NCBI GenBank assembly: GCA_965202955.1
Contig: OZ241871.1
Coordinates: forward strand, 2,728,001 to 2,792,000
Length of the DNA: 64,000 bases
DNA from: Bin5 sp034422415
Lineage (GTDB): Bacteria; Chloroflexota; Anaerolineae; Caldilineales; Caldilineaceae
Reading direction: 5' to 3'
Position numbers and translations under genes: made by a program. Below, one piece after another: positions 33,958 to 43,050 of this stretch. Positions within the stretch are counted from its first letter, which is position 1. Each line of letters starts with the position of its first letter. The notes beneath the pieces were generated by a model. The model searched no databases. It was not told the DNA's origin and saw only the letters and a program-made list of their open reading frames with translations.

Positions 33958-35550
33958 ATGACGCCCGATCCCATCACGCTTGAGCTATATCGTCACCGGT
34001 TCAGCGGTATCGCCGAGGAGATGGGCATCACCCTGCAGCGCACAAGCTATTCGCCCAACATCAAAGAGCGCCTCGACTTCTCCTGTGCGCTCTTTGACGG
34101 CTCTGGGCGGCTGGTTGCCCAGGCCGCGCACATTCCCGCCCATCTTGGCGCGATGCCGGACAGCGTCGCCGCCGCACTGGCCGTCTTTGACGAATGGCAG
34201 CCGGGCGACGTCGTCATCCTCAACGATCCCTACTTCGGCGGCTCTCACCTGCCCGACATCACCTTGATCTCGCCGGTTTTTCTGGCGGAGCCGGAAGGCT
34301 CAACCAGCGGTGTCTTGCCCCACTTCTTTGCAGCCAGCCGCGCCCACCATGCCGACGTCGGCGGCATGTCGCCCGGTTCTCTGCCCCTCTCCTCCGAGCT
34401 ATACCAGGAGGGCATTATCATTCCGCCGCTCAAGCTCTATGAGGGTGGTGATCTTCTTGGACCCGTGTTGGAACTCATCCTGCGCAATGTGCGCACGCCC
34501 GATGAACGCCGCGGCGATCTGGCCGCACAGCGCGCCGCCCACGCGGTCGGCGACCGCCGCCTGCATGAACTCGCGGCCCGTCACGGAAAGGATGAGCTGC
34601 TGACCTATGCCGGCCATCTGCTGGCCTATAGCGAACGCCTGACGCGCGCGGCCATTCGTTCCTGGCCGCAGGGAACCTATACCTTCGAAGACCCGATCGA
34701 GTCGGTCGTGGACGGGCAGACGGCGCCCGCGCCCATCCGCGTGACCGCTACCGTCAGCGGTGAGACGGTCGCTTTCGACTTCAGTGGCACCTGCCCGAGC
34801 ATTCACGGCTCGCTCAACGCGCCCATCAGCGTGACCCGTTCGGCATGCTACTACGTTGTGCGTTGTCTGGTGGGTGAGGAAGTGCCGGTCAACGCAGGCT
34901 GTTTCGCGCCCGTGCGTGTGGAGGCGCCGCCCGGTTGCCTCGTCAACGCGCGGCCGCCCGCGGCCGTAGCGGGCGGCAACGTCGAGACTTCTCAGCGGAT
35001 CACTGACGTCGTTTTCGGCGCTCTCGCGCAGGCGCTGCCGGACCGCATCGCCGCGGCCGGACAGGGCACGATGAACAACTGCACCATGGGCGGTCAGAAC
35101 GCGGACGGTTCGCCGTGGACTTACTATGAGACGCTCGGCGGCGGCATGGGCGCGCATCCGCTCGGGGAAGGTTTCAGCGGCGCGCACGTGCACATGAGCA
35201 ACACGCTCAACACGCCCGTCGAGGCCCTCGAACTCGCTTACCCTCTGCGCCTGACCCGTTACCATCTGCGCCGCGGCAGCGGCGGGGAAGGCCGGCATCG
35301 CGGCGGGGAGGGCATCGTACGCGAATACGAGATCCTGCGACCTACGACCGCTACCATTCTCAGCGAGCGCCGCGCCATCGCCCCGTGGGGACTGGCCGGA
35401 GGTGCGCCTGCCGCGCCCGGCCGCAATCTCTTTATCAACAACGACGGGTCCGAAGAGGAGCTGTCCTCAAAGGTTACCCGGCGCATGTTGCCAGGCCAAC
35501 GTCTGCGTATCGAGACGCCCGGCGGCGGCGGCTGGGGCGCTTCCGAATAG
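33958..35550 (+). CDS. hyuB: Hydantoinase B/oxoprolinase family protein, B subunit
   Basis: This 530-residue protein matches the HyuB subunit: TPDPITLELYRHRFSGIAEE at the start, TSYSPNIKERLDFSCALFD, DVVILNDPYFGGSHLPDITL, HHADVGGMSPGSLP, FDFSGTCPSIHGSLNAPISV and NTLNTPVEALELAYPLR. With HyuA it should form the two-subunit ring-amide hydrolase or carboxylase-like enzyme. The ATG at 33958 matches the family start; the frame extends further upstream without homology. Confidence 0.93.
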   Translation: MTPDPITLELYRHRFSGIAEEMGITLQRTSYSPNIKERLDFSCALFDGSGRLVAQAAHIPAHLGAMPDSVAAALAVFDEWQPGDVVILNDPYFGGSHLPDITLISPVFLAEPEGSTSGVLPHFFAASRAHHADVGGMSPGSLPLSSELYQEGIIIPPLKLYEGGDLLGPVLELILRNVRTPDERRGDLAAQRAAHAVGDRRLHELAARHGKDELLTYAGHLLAYSERLTRAAIRSWPQGTYTFEDPIESVVDGQTAPAPIRVTATVSGETVAFDFSGTCPSIHGSLNAPISVTRSACYYVVRCLVGEEVPVNAGCFAPVRVEAPPGCLVNARPPAAVAGGNVETSQRITDVVFGALAQALPDRIAAAGQGTMNNCTMGGQNADGSPWTYYETLGGGMGAHPLGEGFSGAHVHMSNTLNTPVEALELAYPLRLTRYHLRRGSGGEGRHRGGEGIVREYEILRPTTATILSERRAIAPWGLAGGAPAAPGRNLFINNDGSEEELSSKVTRRMLPGQRLRIETPGGGGWGASE

Positions 35551-35577
35551 CTCAGAGGAATACAGGGGGAAACGGTT

Positions 35578-36387
35578 GTGGAACGATCTGAAAATGGCGG
35601 GGCTTTGCCAGGCCAGGGATTGGACTTCAACCGCATGCCCGGCCACTGGCTGCTGGCGCAGATGGGCAAGCGCGTCCTGCGACCCGGCGGTATCGAATTG
35701 ACCCGCCGGATGCTGGAGGATATTGGTATCGATTCCGACGATCAGGTCGTCGAATTCGCCCCTGGATTGGGGGTTACCGCGCGCGAAACAGTTGCGCGTG
35801 GTCCTCGCTCCTATACCGGCATCGAAAGGGACGATGCTGCCGCCGGCCAGGTGCGCAGCTATCTGCAAGGACCTTCGCAGCAATGTCTCGTCGGCCGCGC
35901 CGAAGAGACCGGCCTGCCCGACGCCTCCGCGACCGTCGTCTACGGCGAAGCTATGCTGACGATGCAGACGCCCGGACATAAGGCATCAATCGTGAAGGAG
36001 GCCGCGCGCCTGCTCCAGGCCGGAGGGAGGTACGGTATCCACGAACTGTCCTTGCAGCCCGATGATCTGGCCGAAGAGCGCAAGGCGGAGATCAACAAGG
36101 CTCTGTCTGACGCGATTCACGTTGGAGCCAGACCCCTGACCCCAAGTGAATGGAGGACGCTGCTGGAGGAGCACGGCTTTACAGTCAAGGCGCAGGCGAC
36201 CACCCCCATGCATCTGCTGGAGCCGCGCCGATTTGTCCAGGACGAAGGGATGGGCCGCACGATTGGATTTTTGTTCAGAGTGGCGAGGAACGCGGCGGCT
36301 AGGCGGCGCATCTTCCGAATGAGGTCGGTCTTTCGTCGCTACGAGGCCAATATGGGCGCCATCTCACTGGTCGGCGTCAAGAACTGA
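35578..36387 (+). CDS. Class I SAM-dependent methyltransferase
   Basis: The 269-residue protein carries a Rossmann methyltransferase domain: a first motif QVVEFAPGLGVTARE, an acidic residue in TGIERDD and ASATVVYGEAMLTMQT as motif IV, followed by VKEAARLLQAGGRYGIHELS. The C-terminal 60 residues contain a basic helix (ARNAAARRRIFRMRSVFRRY). It starts at GTG 35578 behind CAGGGGGA and follows hyuB by 27 bases, so it belongs to the hydantoinase transcript. Substrate unknown. Confidence 0.87.
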   Translation: MERSENGGALPGQGLDFNRMPGHWLLAQMGKRVLRPGGIELTRRMLEDIGIDSDDQVVEFAPGLGVTARETVARGPRSYTGIERDDAAAGQVRSYLQGPSQQCLVGRAEETGLPDASATVVYGEAMLTMQTPGHKASIVKEAARLLQAGGRYGIHELSLQPDDLAEERKAEINKALSDAIHVGARPLTPSEWRTLLEEHGFTVKAQATTPMHLLEPRRFVQDEGMGRTIGFLFRVARNAAARRRIFRMRSVFRRYEANMGAISLVGVKN

Positions 36388-36501
36388 TGGCAGAATCAAC
36401 CGCCTGCTCTCACGTGGACTAACACAACACGCGCGATCCTCCCATCTGTCTCGATCAGGCGTCCACGCCAAATGATTCATGGTCTCGCGTCGACGAAAAT
36501 C

Positions 36502-37935
36502 CTACCTCTGCAATCGCCACGCCACAATCAAGCTCGCCAGGCTGATCACCGCAACCGCCCCGAAAACCCACTGAAATGCCTCGCTCGGCCCGGGCGCGAA
36601 TCGCAGCGCCTGTTGCAGCGCCACTCCCGCGATCGTCGCGCCGATCACGCCGCCGCCAAAGCGCGCCGTACTGTACAGACCCGCCGCCGCACCGCTTTCC
36701 GTCGCCGGGATCTCCTCCATCGCCGCGCGATGCAGCGCGGCCAGCGCCAACCCGCCCCCCAGCGCCTGCGTCAGAATCAACCCTGCCGCGCCGAACAGCG
36801 GCGGCGAAAGCAGCGCCAGGCCAGTCAGTGCGCCGCACTGGATCGCAAAACTGCTGCCCACGATCCAACGGTAGTGTATCCGGTCCGCGAGCTGTCCGCC
36901 GAGCCGCGTTGTAGCCAGGATGGCGACGGCAAAGACGGTCGAGAAGGCTCCGAGTTCCACCGCGTTCAGCCCGTATACGTCGGTCAGATAGAGGACGTAC
37001 AGAAAGTTGCCCGTGTGCATGATGATCATGCGGCAGCCCGCCGACATCGAGGCGACGCCGAAGTTCTTGCGCTTGTAAAGGGCGAAATTGACCAGGGGCT
37101 TGGCGGTCCGTTTTTCCCGCCGCCAGAACAGAAAGCCCATCGCGATCGCGACCGCCAGGAAACGCCAATCGCGCAGCGGTTCGACGCCGCTGACCGTGCG
37201 GCTCGACAAATAGAACATGGCAAAGACGAGCGTGCCGCCCAGAAAAGCCGCGCCCTGCCAGTCGAATGCCTGCAGCCCCTCCCCGCTCACGGGCCTCTGC
37301 GCCGGCACCTGCCGGTAGACCACCCACATCGCGATCACGCCGATGAGCAGGCTCGGCACAAAGACATAGTTCCAGCCGAACTGATTGACCGCGAAGCCAC
37401 CCAACAGCGGTCCCAGCGAGGCCGCGCCGGGCGCTACTGAGCTCCATGTGCCCATCGCCCGGCCCTGATGGGATGGCGGGAAACGTTCAGCGATGATGGC
37501 GATACAGAGCGGATAAAAGCCGGCGGTACCCGTCCCCTGCAGGATGCGGCCGATCAAAAGTTGGGGCAAGTTTCGCGCCAGCACGCAGACCAGCGTGCCG
37601 ATGAAAAAGAGCACGATACCGCTCTGGAAGAGCCGGGCCTTGCCCAGGCTGTCCCCCAATTTGCCGTAGAGCGGCATGAAGATCACAAACGGCAGGCTGT
37701 AGGCGGTCACCAGCCAGGCCGTCAGGTCCGCCTCGGCGCCGAAGGCGTCCCGCACCGTCGGCAGCGCCACGCCGAACATCGACATGTTGAACGTGGTCAT
37801 GCCGACCGGGATCATCAGGCCGATGAGCAGCCCCCACAGCGGCCCCGCCGCCTGCTCAGGAGCCGCCGCTGCCGAAGTGAGTTTCCGAGTTTTCATAGTG
37901 GGGCGAATCCGTAAGAAGAGGTGTTTCACTATCAT
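36502..37935 (-). CDS. MFS transporter of the EmrB/QacA (DHA2) type
   Basis: The protein of up to 477 residues has about 14 transmembrane helices. It shows the DHA2 family motifs MSMFGVALPTVRDAFGAEAD and LTAWLVTAYSLPFVIFMPLYGKLGD (motif A region), then GRILQGTGTAGFYPL and TWSSVAPGAASLGPLLGGF (motif C-like). It probably exports drugs or small molecules by proton antiport. An in-frame ATG at 37896 (MKTRKLTSAAAAPEQ) is the more likely start, because the first helix begins about 20 residues later. It is convergent with the methyltransferase. Confidence 0.9.
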   Translation of the reverse strand: MIVKHLFLRIRPTMKTRKLTSAAAAPEQAAGPLWGLLIGLMIPVGMTTFNMSMFGVALPTVRDAFGAEADLTAWLVTAYSLPFVIFMPLYGKLGDSLGKARLFQSGIVLFFIGTLVCVLARNLPQLLIGRILQGTGTAGFYPLCIAIIAERFPPSHQGRAMGTWSSVAPGAASLGPLLGGFAVNQFGWNYVFVPSLLIGVIAMWVVYRQVPAQRPVSGEGLQAFDWQGAAFLGGTLVFAMFYLSSRTVSGVEPLRDWRFLAVAIAMGFLFWRREKRTAKPLVNFALYKRKNFGVASMSAGCRMIIMHTGNFLYVLYLTDVYGLNAVELGAFSTVFAVAILATTRLGGQLADRIHYRWIVGSSFAIQCGALTGLALLSPPLFGAAGLILTQALGGGLALAALHRAAMEEIPATESGAAAGLYSTARFGGGVIGATIAGVALQQALRFAPGPSEAFQWVFGAVAVISLASLIVAWRLQR

Positions 37936-38000
37936 ACACCAGGGCGCATCTCCATTTAAATCGCTTCGACCGTTTTCTTCTCAGCGGGCGCCCTTGCTTG

Positions 38001-38029
38001 TAGACGATTCAGCCGTTTTCGGGTATGAT
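38001..38029 (+). promoter_or_regulatory. Promoter of the RraA-amidohydrolase-Rieske operon
   Basis: TAGACG (38001-38006) and TATGAT (38024-38029) are 17 bases apart, upstream of a 160-base leader to the RraA-like gene. The -35 is one base off TTGACG. Confidence 0.4.
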
Positions 38030-38189
38030 CCGTGCCAGCCCTTACCAACGGCAGATCAGGCGTCCCTGCACGCGAAAAACTTCAGCCCGAATACATCAAG
38101 CGTGCAGCAAACGTTGCCACTATCAACCTACCCAGGCTGATCTACGCCCAAGACTGCGCGAGAGTCAGTCGCAGCACAGGAGACACCTG

Positions 38190-38933
38190 ATGTCTGAATG
38201 CTCCTATACACCGGTCGAAGTCCCGCAGCACATCCTGGACCGCCTCAAAAAGCTGCCGGTGGCGACCGTCTGGCATACGGTTCATCGTTATGCCGGTGTC
38301 CCTTTTCCCTTCATGGAGAACGTCCGCCCATGTACGCCGGACCAGCCGATGGCCGCCCGCGCCCGTACGCTTCGCTATCTGCCGCCCCGCCCCGACTTGC
38401 AGAGCGAGGTGCAGATCGGTGAGAATTCTCCTGAGTACCTGGCGATGGCACGCTGCGGCCCGGGCGATGTGCTCGTCTGCGACGTCATGGGCGACGCCCG
38501 GCCCTGCATCTTCGGCGACGTAAAGGCGCTGCAACTGAAAATGAACAACGCTGACGGCGTCGTGACCGACGGTGGCATACGCGACCTCGATGTTATGGTG
38601 CAGGAGGAGTACGGCCTCATCATCTACGCCCGCGAGCGAACGCCCCTCGGCGGCGTGCCCCACGCCATCCCGGCGGAGGAAAATGTCGACGTTCAGTGCG
38701 GAGGCGCGCTTGTCCGGCCCGGCGATGTGCTCGTCGGCGACAACGACGGCGTGGTCGTCGTGCCTTCCTGGTTCGCCGAGGAGTGCGCCGAGCTGACCGA
38801 GGTGCACGAGGAAGCCGAAACGATGATCAAGGACCGCATCCTGGCAGAAGGGGTCGTGCCCGGCAAGTACTATCCTCCCGGACCGGATACTTACGAGAAG
38901 GTGCGTGCGGCGCGCGCGGCAGTTCGGAAGTAG
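38190..38933 (+). CDS. RraA family protein (HMG/CHA-type aldolase-like)
   Basis: The 247-residue protein belongs to the RraA/HMG aldolase family, whose enzymatic members cleave 4-hydroxy-4-methyl- or 4-carboxy-4-hydroxy-2-oxoacids in aromatic degradation. The core motif is intact: GDVKALQLKMNNADGVVTDG followed by GIRDLDVM, with the substrate Arg and metal Asp. MSECSYTPVEVP at the start and an ACAGGAG ribosome-binding site support the chosen ATG. It is the first gene of a three-gene operon with an amidohydrolase and a Rieske protein, which favours a catabolic enzyme over the RNase E regulator role. Confidence 0.88.
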   Translation: MSECSYTPVEVPQHILDRLKKLPVATVWHTVHRYAGVPFPFMENVRPCTPDQPMAARARTLRYLPPRPDLQSEVQIGENSPEYLAMARCGPGDVLVCDVMGDARPCIFGDVKALQLKMNNADGVVTDGGIRDLDVMVQEEYGLIIYARERTPLGGVPHAIPAEENVDVQCGGALVRPGDVLVGDNDGVVVVPSWFAEECAELTEVHEEAETMIKDRILAEGVVPGKYYPPGPDTYEKVRAARAAVRK

Positions 38934-38976
38934 CGGCCCAGGTCCAATGCGCCTGGTGCAAGACAAGGAGCGGAAG

Positions 38977-40155
38977 ATGGCGACTTTGGTAGCGGAACGA
39001 CAAGCGGCCAGGCAGGCGTCACAGGTTGATCATCCGGCGGGGACAGAAACTGACCCGTCGGCGCAAGAGGGCAAACAGAGCGCCGTCCGCCAGCGGATTA
39101 TCGACTGCGACGTGCATCACCGTACGCCCGGCGTGGAGGCGCTGTTTCCCTATCTCCCGCGCCAGTATGTCGAGCAGATCAAGGACTTCGGCGCCATGAG
39201 CCCATATCTGGGCTATACCAATATGCCCGGCGGCGGCGCGCGCCAGGACCTGTGGGAGGGCACCGAAGACGAGCCGAATCCAACGACCGTTCCCGAAGTC
39301 TGCATCGAAAAGCACCTGGACCGCTACGGCATCGACCTGGCCGTCCTGACCGGCGAGGGCGGACCGTACAGCATGGCGGTCCACCCGACCGTCGACTATG
39401 CCGCGGCCTACTGCCGCGCCTTCAACGACTGGACGCTGGCCGAGTGGGTCGCCAAAGACGACCGCCTGCGCGCCTCGATCCACATCGCGCCGGCCGACCC
39501 GCAGCAGGCCGCGGCCGAAATCGATCGCCTGGGCGATCACCCCGGTGTGGCCCAGGTGCTGATGCCGGCCGGCAGCCTGCACCCGTTCGGCAACCGCATC
39601 TACCACCCGATCTACGAGGCCTGCGAGCGCAACGGGCTGCCGATGTGCACCCATTTCGGCGGCGAGGGCGCCGGTTTCTCCGCCCCGCCGACCGCGGCCG
39701 GCTACCCGACCTACTATCTCGAAATGCGCATGGCTCGCCCGCAAATCGCAATGGCCCACACCGCCAGTCTCATCTGCGAGGGCGTCTTTGAAAAGTTCCC
39801 CAACTTCAGGTATCTCTTCATCGAACACGACGTTTTCTGGGTGCCCGGCCTGATGTGGCACATGGACGCCGACTGGAAGAGTCTGCGCGATTACACGCCT
39901 TGGGTGAAGAGGCTGCCGAGCGAATATCTGCGCGAACACATCCGCTTCGGTTCCCAGCCATTCCCCAACGCACCCGACCGCCAGGCGCTCGAAACCTTCC
40001 TCGACTGGCTCCACGCCGACGAAATACTGGTCTTCGCCAGCGACTACCCCCACTGGGACTGGGAAGAACCGGCAGGCTTCATGCGCGGCCTCGACAAGAA
40101 ACTGCGCCCGCGCGTGATGTACGACACCGCCGCCGAGTTTTACGGAATCCAGTGA
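38977..40155 (+). CDS. Amidohydrolase family (amidohydrolase-2 type) protein
   Basis: This 392-residue metal-dependent TIM-barrel enzyme is related to ACMSD and OMA hydratase-type hydrolases or decarboxylases. Visible metal-site motifs are IIDCDVHHRTPG near the N-terminus, MCTHFGGEGAGF, LFIEHDVFWVPG and FASDYPHWDWEEP with the catalytic Asp. AAGGAGCGGAAG directly before the ATG at 38977 decides the start; earlier in-frame codons lack one. Its stop overlaps the ATG of the Rieske gene. The genome context (RraA-like aldolase upstream, Rieske protein downstream) points to ring-cleavage product metabolism. Confidence 0.88.
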   Translation: MATLVAERQAARQASQVDHPAGTETDPSAQEGKQSAVRQRIIDCDVHHRTPGVEALFPYLPRQYVEQIKDFGAMSPYLGYTNMPGGGARQDLWEGTEDEPNPTTVPEVCIEKHLDRYGIDLAVLTGEGGPYSMAVHPTVDYAAAYCRAFNDWTLAEWVAKDDRLRASIHIAPADPQQAAAEIDRLGDHPGVAQVLMPAGSLHPFGNRIYHPIYEACERNGLPMCTHFGGEGAGFSAPPTAAGYPTYYLEMRMARPQIAMAHTASLICEGVFEKFPNFRYLFIEHDVFWVPGLMWHMDADWKSLRDYTPWVKRLPSEYLREHIRFGSQPFPNAPDRQALETFLDWLHADEILVFASDYPHWDWEEPAGFMRGLDKKLRPRVMYDTAAEFYGIQ

Positions 40156-40505
40156 TGCCCGCCCACGTGATCGCAGCCGCCGCCGAGATCCCGCCCGGCG
40201 GCCGCAAGATCGTGTCCATCAACGGGCGCGAGATCGGCGTCTTCAATCTGGACGGCGAATACTACGCCCTGCGCAACATCTGCCCACACCGGACAGGGCC
40301 GCTCTGCCGCGGCCGCGTGCGTCCGCTTGTGCTGCCCGACGGCATGACCGGCATGACCTACACACGCGAGGGCGAGATCATCAAATGCCCCTGGCACCAG
40401 TGGGAGTTCGACATCAAGACCGGCGAGGCACTGTACGACCCGCAGCTGCGCGTGCGGACGTACCGCGTGGAGGTCGAGGGTGAAAAGGTGGTGCTGTACA
40501 CGTGA
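40155..40505 (+). CDS. Rieske [2Fe-2S] ferredoxin-like protein
   Basis: This 116-residue single-domain protein has the two cluster-binding boxes CPHRTGPLCRG and CPWHQWEFD, with Cys-x-His and Cys-x-x-His intact. The insertion between the boxes (LVLPDGMTGMTYTREGEI) is a little longer than in plain ferredoxins. The ATG overlaps the amidohydrolase stop (TGATG). It likely passes electrons to an oxygenase encoded elsewhere; only an oxygenase remnant is seen in this window, 13 kb away. Confidence 0.93.
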   Translation: MPAHVIAAAAEIPPGGRKIVSINGREIGVFNLDGEYYALRNICPHRTGPLCRGRVRPLVLPDGMTGMTYTREGEIIKCPWHQWEFDIKTGEALYDPQLRVRTYRVEVEGEKVVLYT

Positions 40506-40583
40506 TTGGGTGGCGATCTCTTTTTGCCAGAACATTCCAGGTCGCATTCATCCTTCTCAACAATCGAAATTTAGGGGAAACGC

Positions 40584-41636
40584 GTGAGAATCTTCGGCAT
40601 ACAATCTGATGGAAAGTTCGTCGAGTACGGCCAGGAGCCTTTCCAGGCCGAACATACTGAAAAGACACTCCATGACTGGCTCGAGTCCAATCCTGAAGGC
40701 ATTCTCAAAGACAAGGAGCTTCTTATCATTGGGCGCGAAGTCCTTACCGACTTGGGGGGATATATCGACTTGCTCGGCGTGGACCGTGCCGGGAATGTAG
40801 TTGTAATCGAACTCAAGCGGGACAAGACGCCGAAGACAACGATCGCACAGGCTCTAGGATACGCAGCCTTCGCTGAACGTCTTGATGCCGATCAGCTTGA
40901 GAACATCTTCCACGAGTATGAGGTCGGCGAGCCGCGCAGCTTGGCCGAGTGCCATCGGGAGAGATTCGAACTGGACGAGTCCGACGCGATAACATTCAAC
41001 AAAGATCAGCGGATTGTGATAGTTGGTCAGCAAATCACGCCTGAAATCAGGCAGACAGCGTTTTTCTTAAACTCGAAAGGCGTTAGCGTGACATGCGTCG
41101 AATTCTCATTTTTTCAGGCAGAGGGACAAGGCCGTCTCCTGTCACAGGAGATAGTAGTCGGAGAGGAGTTTCGGCGGCCGGACCAAGTAAGATCGAAACC
41201 TGCTGCAGTCGTGGATGAAGACGCGTTTCTAGCCTCATGCGACGAAAATGGGAGAGCGGTCTTCTCATCCTTGATCAAATGGTCCGAGGAGAATTCCATG
41301 TCCATAAGTTGGGGAGTCAAAGGGTTCTCGTCGGGTGTCGACGTTGACGATGTACGCGTTTCTGTTTGCTTCGCTTACCCCCCTGACTCAGTGTTCAAGC
41401 AAAGCATTTACACTGGCTTTGGAGGTGCTGGCGGAATAAAATCAAAGGTTGAAATGCCAGAGACCATGATTCAAGAGATTAAAGATGAGGCTTTGGCCAC
41501 CAGCCTGTTTGAGCCCGCCGGCCAGGACGTCAAATGTGTGATCACCCAAAGTCTGACAGACGAACAGGTAGAATCTCTTCTGAGTGTTTGCGATTCGATC
41601 GTGTCCGCCGTTCAGGAGTGCGGGCTGAAACAATAG
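40584..41636 (+). CDS. NucS/DUF91-like PD-(D/E)XK nuclease family protein
   Basis: This 350-residue protein has a nuclease-like N-terminal domain with YIDLLGVDRAGNVVVIELKR (the D...ExK catalytic pattern) followed by TTIAQALGYAAFAERL, as in endonuclease NucS/DUF91 proteins. The C-terminal half (about 200-350) is not recognised. The start is GTG 40584 behind AGGGGAAA. Base composition is visibly lower in GC than the flanking genes, which hints at acquisition. It is not linked to a methyltransferase or to mutS. A DNA-repair or defence role is possible but unproven. Confidence 0.8.
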   Translation: MRIFGIQSDGKFVEYGQEPFQAEHTEKTLHDWLESNPEGILKDKELLIIGREVLTDLGGYIDLLGVDRAGNVVVIELKRDKTPKTTIAQALGYAAFAERLDADQLENIFHEYEVGEPRSLAECHRERFELDESDAITFNKDQRIVIVGQQITPEIRQTAFFLNSKGVSVTCVEFSFFQAEGQGRLLSQEIVVGEEFRRPDQVRSKPAAVVDEDAFLASCDENGRAVFSSLIKWSEENSMSISWGVKGFSSGVDVDDVRVSVCFAYPPDSVFKQSIYTGFGGAGGIKSKVEMPETMIQEIKDEALATSLFEPAGQDVKCVITQSLTDEQVESLLSVCDSIVSAVQECGLKQ

Positions 41637-41654
41637 CTGACACCACCACTCAGG

Positions 41655-41891
41655 CTACCCTACACCCTTCTCACACCTCAAAACTGTCCCCCCGTCGCCT
41701 CCCTGCCGCGCAAACACCGTCCCCAAGTCATACTTGACGCCGCATTCCGGGCAGGTAGTCGTCGACGCTTCTTCCATGTAATCGTCATCGAAGTCGTCTA
41801 GCGACAAATTGATCGACGGCCGGTACCAGTCATAGTACAGGTGGCCGCAGCCGGAGCACTCCACCTTGATCGACTCTGGTGGTGATGTCAT
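41655..41891 (-). CDS. Zinc-ribbon-like small protein
   Basis: The 78-residue protein has two Cys pairs, CSGCGHLYYDW and CPECGVKYDLG, separated by an acidic stretch (LDDFDDDYMEEAS), the layout of a zinc ribbon. The last 20 residues are glycine-rich with one further Cys. No family is recognised. It is convergent with the NucS-like gene, with an 18-base gap. Confidence 0.6.
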   Translation of the reverse strand: MTSPPESIKVECSGCGHLYYDWYRPSINLSLDDFDDDYMEEASTTTCPECGVKYDLGTVFARQGGDGGTVLRCEKGVG

Positions 41892-42013
41892 TCTTCATTC
41901 TCCCTCTTCTCGGTCTCTTCCATTTAGTTGTGCCAAGGTGGGCCACAGGTGAGGCGACAACGCCGCCCCACTCGTCGCTGCCAGCATAGTGCCGGTAACC
42001 AGCATATGACGAC

Positions 42014-42991
42014 CTAAAAGTCCCCCTCTCTCACCTTTCCCTTGCCAAGCTTCTTGACCACCTTCGGCTGCACCGGCTCGTTGTCCGGCAGAACCCCCTC
42101 GCCCTTCTTCAGCTTCTTGGCGGCAACGCTGCCCAACCCCGCCAGCTTCTGCGCGCCTTCCAACGCGTTCAGGTCTCCACCGTAGTAGTCGAACCACGGC
42201 AGCCCGGCCTTCGTATAGTCCAGAGCCGAGGGCGGATCGGTCGGCGGGTTGGCGCCGGTCACGTTGAGAAACTGTACGCTGTTTAGGATGTGCACGAAAC
42301 AGCGCGACCGCACAGTCGTATCCCACGCGTCAAAGCCGTAGTCGTCCTCGTAAATTTCCTGGCGCATGAGACCGCCCGGTGCCAGACCCATCTCGTCTGG
42401 CGGCGCGGAGACGCGTAGCGGTGCGTACGCAATTGGCCCGTAGTCCTCCTCTATATCCCTCTTGTAAAGTGAAGCCTTCAGCGGATAAACGACGATCTGC
42501 AGCCCGCCGTGCTCAGCCTCTCCGGTCAACTGCTCTTCTGCCGTGTAGCCTTCGCCGAGCGGCATGGCCACAAACTGGCGCACCATCCCTTTCATGACAC
42601 AGAAACCGTCCAGCCACGGCTGATCTGGGATCACAACGTAATCCTGCGGACTGTCGGAGAGGTCGTTCTCCCATCCCTCTCCCGTCACCGCGTTGATCTT
42701 GCCGGCGGCCACCTTCACCGCCATCGGATAGTCGCCGCTGAAATTGAGCCACATCGCTTCGGCTTGGTACATCGGCAGAAAGACGCCCCCGTGGGTGTTC
42801 CAGGTCTCCGGTACCGTATCGGCATAGTCATCGACGAGATTGAGGGGGAAGTTTCCGAGGCCCGGCGGCAGGAAATGTTCCCGGTTGTCGTCCGGAATGC
42901 GCAGCGTGCGCTGGAACGAGATGCTGCACTTGGCGTCCTTGTGAACCTCCGGGAAGCGGAATGTCAGTCTATTTCTTCTGAGCTCGATCAT
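42014..42991 (-). CDS. Orphan protein of 325 residues downstream of an XRE regulator
   Basis: I do not recognise this soluble protein. It has no signal peptide or membrane helix. Distinct features are NTHGGVFLPMYQAEAMWLNF, MVRQFVAMPLGEGYTAEEQL, GLQIVVYPLKASLYKRD and a PWFDYYGGDLNALEGAQKLAGLG segment before a Lys-rich C-terminus. The ATG at 42991 is preceded by CCAGGAGAAG. The XRE regulator gene lies 59 bases upstream on the same strand, so both are probably transcribed from the promoter at 43411-43439 and repressed by the XRE protein. Confidence 0.75.
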   Translation of the reverse strand: MIELRRNRLTFRFPEVHKDAKCSISFQRTLRIPDDNREHFLPPGLGNFPLNLVDDYADTVPETWNTHGGVFLPMYQAEAMWLNFSGDYPMAVKVAAGKINAVTGEGWENDLSDSPQDYVVIPDQPWLDGFCVMKGMVRQFVAMPLGEGYTAEEQLTGEAEHGGLQIVVYPLKASLYKRDIEEDYGPIAYAPLRVSAPPDEMGLAPGGLMRQEIYEDDYGFDAWDTTVRSRCFVHILNSVQFLNVTGANPPTDPPSALDYTKAGLPWFDYYGGDLNALEGAQKLAGLGSVAAKKLKKGEGVLPDNEPVQPKVVKKLGKGKVREGDF

Positions 42992-43050
42992 GGGATTCTT
43001 CTCCTGGGTCCTTCGTGTAAGTGACGCTGGGCGAAAGTCGTACTCGGCAG

